Part shown: one piece after another, positions 16,838-26,831 of the stretch
Layout: each line of letters opens with the position of its first letter
Numbering within the stretch: position 1 is the stretch's first letter
Assembly (NCBI RefSeq): GCF_019084045.1
Contig: NZ_JAHRED010000004.1
Coordinates: forward strand, 186,001 to 250,000
Length of the DNA stretch: 64,000 bases
Direction: 5' to 3'
DNA from: Paeniglutamicibacter quisquiliarum
Lineage (GTDB): Bacteria; Actinomycetota; Actinomycetes; Actinomycetales; Micrococcaceae
Notes under the pieces: model-generated
The model's input: the letters and a program-made list of their open reading frames with translations, nothing else
What the model was told of the DNA's origin: nothing
Database searches by the model: none
Position numbers and translations under genes: made by a program

Positions 16838-19800
16838 GTGCGCGTGCTGATCCGGCTGGATGGCCAGCGACTTGACCGGGAGCTGGGCAGCTTCGCTCCC
16901 GGCACGACGCTCGCGCAACTCGTCGCCGCCGCCGGCGGCAGCGCCCCGGCACCGGGCTCCACGCTGTACGTGGACGCCGCCGCGGTGCCCGCCGACACCC
17001 CGCTGGAGGAGTTGCTGCTGCTGGAGGGCAGCACCATTTCCCTGGCTCCCCTCCCGCGCCCGGAACCGGTGCGCGGCTGGAGCGCCACGCTCTCCGGCGG
17101 GATGGAGGCCGGGGACCTGGTTCCGCTGCCGGCGCACCGGCCGCTGCTCATCGGCCGCTCCCCGCAGGCGGACCTGGTGCTGGGAACCGAAAGCGCCTCC
17201 TGGAACCATGCAAGCCTCGAGCTCGAGGACGGCGGCGTGCGCGTCAGGGACGCGGGATCGACCAACGGCACGCTGCTCGCCGGGGAGCCTGTCGACGCCG
17301 ACGGCGTGCTTCTCACCTCCCCTGCCACCCTGGTCATGGGCGGAACGACGGTGCTGCTGCGCCCGGAGATCACGGAGAACCGCGCCCCGGAACCCGGCTC
17401 CCTGCACAACCTCACCCCCGCCGCCACCGCGCCCTTCAACCGGCCCCCGCGCCCGGGAAACCCGCCGGAACCCGACCCCTTGACCCCGCCGGTGCGCAAG
17501 GACGTCCCGCCGGCCTCCAAGTTCAGCTACATCACGGTGCTGGCCCCGCTGCTGCTTGCAGGGGCCATGGTGATGATGCTTGGAGATGCCCGCTTTGCGA
17601 TGTTCGCCGCACTGAGTCCGGTCATGGCCGTGGGCATGTGGTTCGAGCAGAAACACCGCCGCGCCAAGAACCTCAAGGAAGAGGACGAGCGGTTCACCGC
17701 CGCCCTGGCCGACTTCTCCGCCGAGGTCGCCGAGGCCGCCGCCGCCCAGGCCACGCGCCGCCACGCCGAAATCCCCGACCCCGCCACCGCCATGCGCATC
17801 GCCGCGCTGCCCACGACCGGGCTGTGGCAGCGCAGGGCCGGTTCCAAGGGTTTCCTGGCGCTGAATGCAGGGATCGGCGACGTGCCCTGGGCACCGGGGC
17901 TCGATGACCGCTCCGCCCCGGTGCCCGACCCCCTGGTGCGCGAGGCACTGGCTGCCAGCCGGATCCCCGCGGCCCCCTTGCTGGTGGACCTCACCGACGC
18001 CGGCGTCGTCGGCATCGTCGGGGACCGCGCCGGGGCCCTGGCCCTGGCCCGCTCCCTGCTCGTCCAGGCCGCCGTGCATGCCGGGCCCGCCGACCTGTCC
18101 ATCGCGGTGTTCTGCGACCGCGGGCGCCACGAGGAGTGGGCCTGGGCCTCCTGGCTGCCGCACACCCGCCGGCTCGGCACCGGCACCTCCGAACGCTGGC
18201 TCTCGGACGACCGGCGGCGCAGCGCCGCCCTGCTCCGCGCCCTGCGCGAGGGCATCGACGATTCGGCCGGCGGCACCACGCTGCTGGTGCTCGACTCCGA
18301 GGTGCTCACCGAGGGCCGCGACGCCCCGGCGCGCGAGCTCTTGGGCCACGGCCGCTCGGTCCCCGGGCTGGGCGGGCGCGGCCCCGGGCAGGGACCGCGG
18401 GTCTCGGGCATCGTGATTGCCGCCTCCGAGCAGCAGCTGCCCGCCGCCTGCACCACCGTCATCACCGTGGGGGCGGACGCCGCGGCGTCGGTGCACGACC
18501 TCGGCGCACTCACTGACGTGGGCGACGTGGTGCTGGCGGGCATCGGCATCGAGGCCGCCGAGCGCTGCGCCATGGACCTGGCGCGCTTCGACGACCCGGA
18601 GCTGGTGGTGCCCGGCGCGGCGCTGCCCTCCCTGGTCCGGCTGCCCGAGCTGCCTTCCATGCCCTCCCCCGATGCCGCGTCGATCCGCGCGGCGTGGGCC
18701 AAGGCCAAGGGGTTCTCCGCCCCGATCGGCACCTCCGAGTCCGGGCCGATGTCCCTTGACCTGGTCAAGGACGGGCCGCACGGGCTGGTCGGCGGCACCA
18801 CCGGTTCGGGCAAGAGCGAGTTCCTGCGCTCGCTTGTCGCCGGGCTCGCTGCCCGCAACGACGCCACCAGGCTGAACTTCATCCTCATCGACTTCAAGGG
18901 CGGCGCCGCGTTCGCCGCCTGCGAGGCGCTGCCGCACACCATCGGCACCATCTCCAACCTCGACGAGCAGCTGGCGGACCGCGCGCTGCGCTCCCTCGAG
19001 GCGGAAATGGCCCGCCGCCAGCGGATCTTCGCCGCCGCCGGGGAGGACATCGACAACCTCGACGCCTACCTGGCCACCAACCCGGACGAGCCCATGCCGC
19101 GGCTGCTGCTGGTGGTCGACGAGTTCGCGATGCTCGCCAAGGACTTCCCCGAGGTGCTCTCCTCGCTGGTCTCCGTCGCGGCCGTGGGGCGAACCCTGGG
19201 CGTGCACATGATCCTGGCCACCCAGCGCCCGGCCGGCGTGGTCAACGACGACATCCTGGCCAACACCAACCTGCGGGTGGCGCTGCGCGTCCAAAGCCGC
19301 GAGGATTCCTCCAACGTCATCGGCGTGCCGGCGGCCGCCGGCATCACCCGGGCGCAGACCGGGCGGGCCTACATCAAGCTGGGGCAGGACGAGATCACCC
19401 CGGTGCAGACCGCGCTGGTCACCGGGCGCGCCTCCCGCGCCTCCGCCACCGAGCTGGTGGTCGAGGAGACCGGGCACTTCGGGCTCCCGCGCCCGCCCCG
19501 GGCCCCCGCCCCGGGCTCCGAGTCGGACGCCAGCGACCTCGACGAGCTCATCGAGGCCATCACCGAAGCCCACCGGGCCGCAGGCTTCGGGGTGCCGCGG
19601 CCGGTCTGGCCCGTGGCGCTGGGCGAGCGCGTCAGGCTCGCCGGCTTCGACGCCCCGGACCCCGCCGGCGGACCTGCCCACCGCGCCTCGGAGGTGCCGC
19701 TCGTGGGGGCGGTGAACGGGCGCCGCATCGAGGTGGCGCTGAGGGACGAGCCGGAGGCCCAGCGCCAGACCCCGGGCGGCTGGGATCTGGCCAAGGGCAA

Positions 19801-21145
19801 CCTGCTGCTGCTGGGCATCGCCGGATCGGGCACCAGCACCACGCTGGCCTCCCTGGCCCTGGCCGCCGCGGCCGCCAAGGACCCGCGGGAGCTTGACCTG
19901 CTGGTGCTTGACACCGGTTCGCGCGCCCTGGCCCCGCTGGCCGCGCTGCCGCACACGAGCGCCTACGTGGGCACCGGGCCCGGCGCCCGGGAGCAGCAGG
20001 CCCGCTTCCTGCGCCACCTGCGCACCGAGCTGGCGCGCCGGCGCGCGGATCCGGGGGCCCGCAAGGAGACGCTGGTGCTCATCGACGGGCTTGCCACGCT
20101 GCGCGACGAGTTCCAGGACTACGACGGCCAGGGGCTGCTGGACGCCCTGAACCGGGCCTACGCCGACGGGCCGGCCCTGGGCCTGTACTTTGCCGTGTCC
20201 ACCACCCGCGCCAAGGCGGTGCCCTCGGCCATCGACGAGGTCACCATCCAGAAGTGGCTCTACCGGCTCGCTGACCCCTACGACTACTCGGCCCTGGGCG
20301 TGCGCGGGTCCAACATCCCCGCCGCGGTCCCCGGCCGCTGCGTGGACGCCGGCTCGCTGCGCCAGATGCACGTGGCCACCCCCGGCACCGACCTTCCCGC
20401 CGCGGTGGCCACCGTGGCCGCGCGCTGGCCCGATGCCGAACCGAAGCCCGCTGCCATCGGCCGGCTGCCCGAGGAGCTCACCGTCGGGCAGCTCGGCGTG
20501 CCGGCGCAGCTTGGCGGCGAGCCGTGGCGCTTCCCGGTCGGGTTGCGCGAGGAGGACCTGGCCCCGGGGGTGCTGGAGGTCTACGAGGGCGAGCACGTGC
20601 TGGTCTCCGGGCCCGCGCGCTCGGGCAAGTCGACGCTGCTGCTGGCGCTGGCCGAGTCGATCCGCGGCTCGGCCGCCGCCAGCGGGCAACCTGTTGCCGT
20701 CTGGGGCGCCTGCGACAGGCGCTCCCCGCTGGCGAACGCCGACCTGGACAAGGTGGCGGTGGGCGCGGAGGACCTGCCGGCGCTGCTCGCCTCGATCCGG
20801 CTCGAGCGCGGGCCGGTGGTGCTGCTGATCGACGACGCGGAGCGCTTCGAGGACTCCGACCAGGCCCTGGCCAACCTGCTGGCCTCCTCGGCGCAGGTCT
20901 GCGTGATCGCCGCGGGCCGCTCGGCGGACCTGCGGGGTCTCTACGCGCACTGGACCAAGACGCTGCGCAAGTCGCGCTGCGGCGTGCTGCTGGTTCCCGA
21001 CGTCGACTACGACGGCGAGCTGCTGGGCGTGACCCTGCCGCGCCGCGCACCGGTGGCGGTGACCCCGGGCCGCGGCTACCTCTGCGTCGGCGGGGTCCCG
21101 ACCTTCATCCAGGCCATGGGCCCGGGCGCCGCGGCCGGCGCCTGA
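16838..21145 (+). CDS. FHA-containing FtsK/SpoIIIE ATPase (EssC/EccC-like type VII secretion motor)
   Basis: This 1435-aa protein begins with a small N-terminal domain and an FHA domain at about 103-150 (LLIGRS, WNHASLEL, DAGSTNG). Two membrane helices follow at about 231-269. Three ATPase domains come next. D1 has a full Walker A (GGTTGSGKS, about 652-660) and Walker B (LLLVVDEF, about 757-764). D2 has a degenerate P-loop (GIAGSGTS, about 993) with Thr in place of Lys. D3 has GPARSGKST at about 1258. This order matches EssC/EccC motors of type VII secretion. The GTG start has GAAAGGAG upstream. It lies in the operon with the lipoprotein and binding-protein-like genes, opposite a WXG100/Rhs operon. 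Confidence 0.88.
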   Translation: MRVLIRLDGQRLDRELGSFAPGTTLAQLVAAAGGSAPAPGSTLYVDAAAVPADTPLEELLLLEGSTISLAPLPRPEPVRGWSATLSGGMEAGDLVPLPAHRPLLIGRSPQADLVLGTESASWNHASLELEDGGVRVRDAGSTNGTLLAGEPVDADGVLLTSPATLVMGGTTVLLRPEITENRAPEPGSLHNLTPAATAPFNRPPRPGNPPEPDPLTPPVRKDVPPASKFSYITVLAPLLLAGAMVMMLGDARFAMFAALSPVMAVGMWFEQKHRRAKNLKEEDERFTAALADFSAEVAEAAAAQATRRHAEIPDPATAMRIAALPTTGLWQRRAGSKGFLALNAGIGDVPWAPGLDDRSAPVPDPLVREALAASRIPAAPLLVDLTDAGVVGIVGDRAGALALARSLLVQAAVHAGPADLSIAVFCDRGRHEEWAWASWLPHTRRLGTGTSERWLSDDRRRSAALLRALREGIDDSAGGTTLLVLDSEVLTEGRDAPARELLGHGRSVPGLGGRGPGQGPRVSGIVIAASEQQLPAACTTVITVGADAAASVHDLGALTDVGDVVLAGIGIEAAERCAMDLARFDDPELVVPGAALPSLVRLPELPSMPSPDAASIRAAWAKAKGFSAPIGTSESGPMSLDLVKDGPHGLVGGTTGSGKSEFLRSLVAGLAARNDATRLNFILIDFKGGAAFAACEALPHTIGTISNLDEQLADRALRSLEAEMARRQRIFAAAGEDIDNLDAYLATNPDEPMPRLLLVVDEFAMLAKDFPEVLSSLVSVAAVGRTLGVHMILATQRPAGVVNDDILANTNLRVALRVQSREDSSNVIGVPAAAGITRAQTGRAYIKLGQDEITPVQTALVTGRASRASATELVVEETGHFGLPRPPRAPAPGSESDASDLDELIEAITEAHRAAGFGVPRPVWPVALGERVRLAGFDAPDPAGGPAHRASEVPLVGAVNGRRIEVALRDEPEAQRQTPGGWDLAKGNLLLLGIAGSGTSTTLASLALAAAAAKDPRELDLLVLDTGSRALAPLAALPHTSAYVGTGPGAREQQARFLRHLRTELARRRADPGARKETLVLIDGLATLRDEFQDYDGQGLLDALNRAYADGPALGLYFAVSTTRAKAVPSAIDEVTIQKWLYRLADPYDYSALGVRGSNIPAAVPGRCVDAGSLRQMHVATPGTDLPAAVATVAARWPDAEPKPAAIGRLPEELTVGQLGVPAQLGGEPWRFPVGLREEDLAPGVLEVYEGEHVLVSGPARSGKSTLLLALAESIRGSAAASGQPVAVWGACDRRSPLANADLDKVAVGAEDLPALLASIRLERGPVVLLIDDAERFEDSDQALANLLASSAQVCVIAAGRSADLRGLYAHWTKTLRKSRCGVLLVPDVDYDGELLGVTLPRRAPVAVTPGRGYLCVGGVPTFIQAMGPGAAAGA

Positions 21146-21151
21146 ACCGCC

Positions 21152-21171
21152 GCCGCCCGGCGACGGGCGGC
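21152..21171. terminator. Bidirectional hairpin between convergent ATPase and kinase genes
   Basis: GCCGCCCG (21152-21159) and CGGGCGGC (21164-21171) pair across a 4-base loop. The hairpin lies in the 25-bp gap between the two stop codons and touches the kinase stop, so it can terminate both transcripts. It has no clear T-run. Confidence 0.5.
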
Positions 21172-23144
21172 TACTCGCGGGTGGTGATGCCGAAGGGGTC
21201 GCTGGCCAGGTCGGTGAAGTTGCCGACCCCTGCCCGCAGGATGCAGCTCGGGGAGACCGACAGCGCCGTGACCACGAGCCCGTCGGCGGAGACCGCCAGG
21301 GAACCTGAGCAGCCGTCGGAGAACCGCACGCCCTTCTCGCCCCCGGCCACCGCGGCGAGCATCGCCGAGGCCTTGCCCGTGGACGGGGAGGTGTACAGCG
21401 GGTTCAGCACGTCCGGCCCGCCCGGCCACACCGGCACCAGCGTCACCGGCAGGGCCGTCTGGCTGACCGTGCGCGCCGGGGTGACGACCTGGATGTCCCG
21501 CAGGCGCTGCACCGGGTACGCGGAGCCGCCGGCTGCGGGGTCTGCCACCGCGGCGGTGGTTGCCGCGGCCGCGCCCTGCAGCCACTGCTCCAGGGCGTCC
21601 TCGCCCACCAGCTCCACCGGGATCTTCGCGCTGGCCTCCACGCTGCCCTTGGCCGGGACGGTGATCCCGCCCAGGCTCCAGCCGCATGCCGCTGAAATGC
21701 CCGTCAGGCTCGGCTGGTTGCGTGTTGCCGCGACCTTCTCCCAGGTCGCCGGCGGGCAGGAGGCCGCTGCGGACGCGCCGGGGAGCACCTCGAGGAACGG
21801 CCCGGCCAGCGGCGCCTTCTGCGCCGCATAGGTGATGGTCAGCCGCACTTCCTTGGCCTGCGCGTCGTATTGGGCGCTGCGGGCGATGGACAGGCCGCTG
21901 GGCAGCGGGGCGTCCTGCTGGCTTGCGGTGGAATCGGCGGCCGGCGCCGCGGCCGGGGCGTCGGGCTTTGCCAGCGCCATGGCCCCGAAGACAATCGCAA
22001 CCGCCGCCACAAGCCCGCCGGCGATCAACGCGACGGCCTTGCCGGTCAGCCAGGTCGGCCGCCAGCCGGCGCGCACCGGCTCCGGTGCCGGCCGGGACCG
22101 GGGGCGCAGCTCGGGCCGCGGCATCGAGCGCACCACCGTGTGCTGGGCGGCCTCTCCCAGGTCGGGAAGGGCGGAGGCCGGGAACCCGGAGTCCGGTGCC
22201 GGTGCGGACCCGGCATCCGGCGTCGTTCCCGCGCCGCGCAGCACCGTCGCCGGACGCTCGAGGGGCGCAAACGCCTCGGGTTCGGCGGCAACCGGCAGGG
22301 CCGGCAGGTCGGCGTACCGGGCGGCCAGGCGGCGCAGCCGCGCCGCGGCCTCGGGGGCGCCGGGCCGTTGCCGCGGGTCCTTGCCCAGCAGCGCTTCGAC
22401 CGCCTCCCACACCTCGTCGGGCACCTCCAGCCGCGGCGGAATGGTGGTCACGTGGCGGTAGGCGAGGGTGAAATCGGTGCCGGTCCCGGCGAACGGGGTC
22501 CGCCCGGAGAGCAGCTCGTAGAGCATGATGCCGGTGGCGTAGAGGTCGGCGGCGGGCCCCACCTCGCCGGTGCTGAGCAGTTCGGGCGGCATGTAGGCGG
22601 GGGTGCCGACCATGCCGGTGGTGTGCCGGGCCCGTTCGTGCACGACCGAGGCGATGCCGAAGTCCGAGACGCGCACCGCCCCGGTGAGACCCGGAGCCCA
22701 GGGCTCGGTGAGCAGCACGTTGTCGGGCTTGATGTCCCGGTGCGTGGTGTTGCGGGTGTGCGCGTACGCGATGGCGTCGAGCATCTCGGCGCAGATGGCC
22801 AGGGCGTCGGCGGCGGGCAGCGTGCGGCGCTCCTGGAGCAGGTCGCGCAACGACCCGCCCGGCACGAGGTCCATGAGGATGGCGAGCCGTTCGCCCTCGA
22901 CCACGAGGTCCCTGACCGCGACGATGTTCGGGTGCCGCAACCCCAGCAGCACCGAGCGTTCCTTCACGAAGCGTTCAACGAGGGCGGGGTCGTGCGCGTG
23001 TTCCGGGCGCAGCACCTTGGCCGCGAGGTCGGGACCGCCCGAGATCGCACTGACCCGCCAAACCTCGCCCACCGCACCGGAGCCGAGGGGCTCGACGAAG
23101 CGGTAGGAGGCGCCAAGCGCGTCACCGGGCTGCACGTTTGCCAT
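21171..23144 (-). CDS. Membrane Ser/Thr protein kinase (PknB-like catalytic domain)
   Basis: 657 aa. Residues about 10-265 form a Hanks-type kinase domain: glycine loop GSGAVGEVW, AAKVL lysine, catalytic loop THRDIKPDNV, DFGIAS, and activation segment ending in GTPAYMPPE. A Pro-rich juxtamembrane region and a TM helix (about 367-390) follow. An extracellular domain of about 250 residues with paired Cys comes last, unlike PASTA repeats. It is convergent with the FHA-bearing secretion ATPase, and FHA domains bind phosphothreonine, so it may regulate that machine. Terminators on both sides show it is transcribed on its own. Confidence 0.9.
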   Translation of the reverse strand: MANVQPGDALGASYRFVEPLGSGAVGEVWRVSAISGGPDLAAKVLRPEHAHDPALVERFVKERSVLLGLRHPNIVAVRDLVVEGERLAILMDLVPGGSLRDLLQERRTLPAADALAICAEMLDAIAYAHTRNTTHRDIKPDNVLLTEPWAPGLTGAVRVSDFGIASVVHERARHTTGMVGTPAYMPPELLSTGEVGPAADLYATGIMLYELLSGRTPFAGTGTDFTLAYRHVTTIPPRLEVPDEVWEAVEALLGKDPRQRPGAPEAAARLRRLAARYADLPALPVAAEPEAFAPLERPATVLRGAGTTPDAGSAPAPDSGFPASALPDLGEAAQHTVVRSMPRPELRPRSRPAPEPVRAGWRPTWLTGKAVALIAGGLVAAVAIVFGAMALAKPDAPAAAPAADSTASQQDAPLPSGLSIARSAQYDAQAKEVRLTITYAAQKAPLAGPFLEVLPGASAAASCPPATWEKVAATRNQPSLTGISAACGWSLGGITVPAKGSVEASAKIPVELVGEDALEQWLQGAAAATTAAVADPAAGGSAYPVQRLRDIQVVTPARTVSQTALPVTLVPVWPGGPDVLNPLYTSPSTGKASAMLAAVAGGEKGVRFSDGCSGSLAVSADGLVVTALSVSPSCILRAGVGNFTDLASDPFGITTRE

Positions 23145-23174
23145 TCTTCTTTGCCTGCTCCTTGGTTAAGCAGC

Positions 23175-23217
23175 AATTGTTCGTGCCGGACCCGGGGGTC
23201 GGCACGAACAATTGCCA
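23175..23217 (-). terminator. Intrinsic-type terminator after the fba-DUF3151 operon
   Basis: A perfect 16-bp stem (GCAATTGTTCGTGCCG at 23175-23190, its complement at 23202-23217) has an 11-base loop. It lies between the DUF3151 stop and the kinase start and separates core metabolism from the secretion-like locus. Confidence 0.75.
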
Positions 23218-23243
23218 GCGGGGCCTAAGGCGGCCCGACGGGA

Positions 23244-23663
23244 TTACTCGGCTTCGAGCGCTGCTGCCGCGAGCGGGTCCGAGTCGTTGAGGAAGCGGCC
23301 AATGCGCTCGACTTCCTCGGCCTCGCCGATGGCTGCGGCTGCACGCTGCAGCGCATAGAGCGAACGCAGGAAGCCGCGGTTGGGCTCGTGCGCCCAGGGC
23401 ACCGGGCCCTGGCCGCGCCAGCCGGCCTTGCGCAGGGCATCGAGTCCGCGGTGGTAACCGACGCGGGAGTAGGCGTAGGACTCCACGAAACGGCCCTCGG
23501 CATGTGCCTCGTTGGCCAGCAGTGCCCAGCCCAGCGAGGATGCCGGGAAGGCCGCGGCGATGTCCACCGCTTCGTCCCCGGCCTCCAGCCGCGACTTGAC
23601 CTCGGTTTCCTCAGGCAACAGGGTTTCCGGGATGCCGAGCAGGTTTGCTCCAAGATCTGCCAT
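23244..23663 (-). CDS. DUF3151 family protein
   Basis: This 139-aa, mostly helical soluble protein fits DUF3151, a family of uncharacterised actinobacterial proteins typically encoded beside class II fructose-bisphosphate aldolase. Recognisable parts are the start (NLLGIPETLLPEE), ASSLGWALLANEAH and the GYHRGLDALRKAGW motif. It starts 2 bases after the fba stop, so the pair form one operon. It has no known biochemical role. Confidence 0.85.
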   Translation of the reverse strand: MADLGANLLGIPETLLPEETEVKSRLEAGDEAVDIAAAFPASSLGWALLANEAHAEGRFVESYAYSRVGYHRGLDALRKAGWRGQGPVPWAHEPNRGFLRSLYALQRAAAAIGEAEEVERIGRFLNDSDPLAAAALEAE

Positions 23664-23665
23664 GT

Positions 23666-24688
<1,023 letters not shown>

Positions 24689-24805
24689 ACTGACTCCTGT
24701 GTAGATAAGGAATTGTGGGGAGTAGACCTCGTTGGCTGCCTCCATCCTATCTACATGTGTGCTGGATCGCTTACGGGATGACGCAAGGCCCCGGCCGGGG
24801 ACATG

Positions 24806-24834
24806 CCAAGGGCGCCGGTTCGCGGCGCCCTTGG
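24806..24834. terminator. Hairpin terminator after M23 peptidase gene
   Basis: CCAAGGGCGCC (24806-24816) and GGCGCCCTTGG (24824-24834) form an 11-bp perfect stem with a 7-base loop, just past the M23 stop at 24843. There is no long T-run, as is common in high-GC actinobacteria. Confidence 0.65.
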
Positions 24835-24842
24835 CTTGCCTT

Positions 24843-26831
24843 CTACTTGTCCGTGTCGCTCGCGCTCCCCGCAGCGGCGGCCGCTTGGCCCGTGGTCGGG
24901 GCCGCTGGCTTGGCCACCGGCTCAACGACCTTGGGCTTGGCAACCACGATCTTCTTGACCGGTGCCGGCGCTGCCACCTTCTTGACGGGTGCCGGCGGGG
25001 CCTTCACAACAGGGGCCTTGGGCGCCGGCGGCCGAACGACCTTCGGCTTGGCCACCACCTTGGGTGCCGGTGGCGCGAAGACCTTCTTCGGGGCCACCGC
25101 TTTGGGCGCCGATGGCGCGATGGCCTTCGGCTTGGCCACGGCTTTCTTCGGGGCGACCGCCTTGGGTGCCGGTACCGCAACGGCCTTCGGCTTGGCCACG
25201 GCCTTCCTCGGGGCCACCGCCTGGGGTGCCGGTACTGCAACGGTCTTCGGCTTGGTCACGGACTCTACTTCAACGACCTTGGGTTGAGCCAGCGGCAACA
25301 CCTTCGGCAACTGGACCGCCGGCTTCTCTTGCGTTGCCTGCGAATCGCTGTCGGTTTCCCGCGGGATCGAGCCCCCATTCCCTGTGTCCGCCTGCGGCTC
25401 CTGGACAGGCGCATCGTCATCGGCGTCGGTCGGCTCGGGGGCCACTTGCTCAGGCGATTGCGGCTCGTCGTCGGGGGTGGCCGGAGGATTCGCCGGATCC
25501 GTTGAAGGTTCCTCGACATCGGGTACCGGCAAAGTCGGGACCTCGATCGGCTCCGGGACCGTGGGCGGCGGCGGCTCGTTGGGTTCCGGACTTGTCGGAT
25601 TCGGTGACGATTCCGCCGGTGCCGGCGACGGAGTCTGAGGCACCGGCGGCTTGGTCACCGGCGGCTTGCTCGGTGCCGGGCTCGTAGTGGTCGGCGCGGG
25701 CTTCGGCCTGGGCTCAACCTTTGGCGGCGGAGTTGGCTTGGCGGTCGGCTGCTCCTTGACCTCTGGTGCCGGCTTGGCGGTTGGCTGCTCCTTGACCTGT
25801 GGTGCCGGCTTTGGCTTCGTTGCCGGCGCTTGCTGTGGGTTGGCCTTAGGTTTTGCGCTCGGCACGTGCATGCTTGGCGCGCCCTTGGAAACGTAGGACC
25901 TTGGCGCCGGTACCCAGTGGTCCGGAACGTCCCCCGCGCCGGTCGCATGCCAGTGAGGCGCCTCGCTGTTGCGGATCGGCTCCGCCGCGATGGTGGTGCG
26001 GCGCGAGTCGATCTTCGGAATTGGTTGGCCGGGGATGACCGGCAGGAAGTTTCGCGGGTCGTTCCAGCGGCCGTTGATGATGACCTCGAAGTGCACGTGG
26101 CAGCCGGTCGAGTTGCCCGTGGTACCGCTCAGCGCGATGACCTGGCCCTGCCTGACGGTGTCCCCGACCCTGGCGATGAGCCTCGAATTGTGGCTGTAGC
26201 CGGTGCGCACCGAGGAGCCGTGGTCGATCGTCACGCGCATCCCGGAGTGGCCGGCCCAAGCGGACTGGACGACCACCCCGTCCGCGGTCGCGTACACCGG
26301 GGAACCACAAGGGACGGCATAATCCTGCCCGACATGGATCTGCGTCCCCGGGCCGGTCGGGTTGTTCCGCCAGCCATACGGGCTGGTGATGTGCAGGGAG
26401 GCAACCGGGTGGATCAATTGGATGCCGCCGGGCAGTGCCCCAAGCACGCCCAGCCGCTGACCCGCGAGGTTTCCCGCGACATTTTGATGGGTGGCAATGC
26501 CCGGAACGAATCCGGCATGCGTCACATACGAAGGCCCGGTGCCCCCATATCCCGAACCGGTGCTGGTGATGCCCAGCGGTCGCGACGCGATTGCGTCGAC
26601 ATCGCTGAACAAGGAGACCCTGACCGGCTGCACATTGGCAGCGGCCTGGCGGCTCAATCCCCCGTCTCGTTGCGGTGCCAGTTGGTCCTGGGCCAAGCCC
26701 AGTCCGGGTGCACCTGAAATGGCCACGACCGCGGCCATGGCAAGACCCAACGCAGAAATTTGTGGAATCTTGTTTTTTGCATTGCCGAGCTGGCTCGACA
26801 CATTTCCCCGATTATCTTGATGTTTTTTCAT
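24843..26831 (-). CDS. Secreted M23 endopeptidase with Lys/Pro/Ala repeat stalk
   Basis: 662 aa from ATG 26831 (MKKHQDN). A long signal peptide is followed by a linker and a LytM/M23 zinc endopeptidase domain at about 140-280: [51 protein letters not shown]. The H...D and HxH zinc ligands are intact, so it probably cuts peptidoglycan cross-bridges. The C-terminal ~370 residues are Pro/Thr/Glu-rich and then a KPKAVAVPAPKAVAPKK-type repeat, likely a wall-binding stalk. Its peptidase domain is nearly identical in DNA to that of the next gene upstream. Confidence 0.9.
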   Translation of the reverse strand: MKKHQDNRGNVSSQLGNAKNKIPQISALGLAMAAVVAISGAPGLGLAQDQLAPQRDGGLSRQAAANVQPVRVSLFSDVDAIASRPLGITSTGSGYGGTGPSYVTHAGFVPGIATHQNVAGNLAGQRLGVLGALPGGIQLIHPVASLHITSPYGWRNNPTGPGTQIHVGQDYAVPCGSPVYATADGVVVQSAWAGHSGMRVTIDHGSSVRTGYSHNSRLIARVGDTVRQGQVIALSGTTGNSTGCHVHFEVIINGRWNDPRNFLPVIPGQPIPKIDSRRTTIAAEPIRNSEAPHWHATGAGDVPDHWVPAPRSYVSKGAPSMHVPSAKPKANPQQAPATKPKPAPQVKEQPTAKPAPEVKEQPTAKPTPPPKVEPRPKPAPTTTSPAPSKPPVTKPPVPQTPSPAPAESSPNPTSPEPNEPPPPTVPEPIEVPTLPVPDVEEPSTDPANPPATPDDEPQSPEQVAPEPTDADDDAPVQEPQADTGNGGSIPRETDSDSQATQEKPAVQLPKVLPLAQPKVVEVESVTKPKTVAVPAPQAVAPRKAVAKPKAVAVPAPKAVAPKKAVAKPKAIAPSAPKAVAPKKVFAPPAPKVVAKPKVVRPPAPKAPVVKAPPAPVKKVAAPAPVKKIVVAKPKVVEPVAKPAAPTTGQAAAAAGSASDTDK
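25070..25255. repeat. Approximate 60-bp tandem repeat coding a 20-aa Lys/Ala/Pro unit
   Basis: About three copies of a 60-bp unit encode variants of AVAPKKAVAKPKAVAVPAPK in the C-terminal stalk of the M23 peptidase. The best-preserved copies are near 25130-25189 and 25190-25249. Copy number could vary by slippage. Confidence 0.75.
25981..26434. repeat. Near-identical duplicated M23 domain, copy A
   Basis: This 454-bp block matches 27741-28194 at a constant offset of 1760 bases. By eye there are about 18 differences (about 96% identity), including conserved synonymous positions. The flanking signal and stalk sequences are unrelated. This indicates recent duplication or gene conversion of the catalytic domain. 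Confidence 0.88.

Noticed and set aside
15926-20950. A 1674-codon open frame on the minus strand opposite the secretion ATPase
   Set aside because: Its composition (Gly/Arg/Gln/His-rich, no domain) is that of an antisense shadow in high-GC DNA; the plus frame has clear FHA and ATPase motifs.
24689-24943. 85-residue N-terminal extension of the aldolase
   Set aside because: It reads through the end of the M23 gene and its terminator; the start at 24688 has an RBS and gives the family length.
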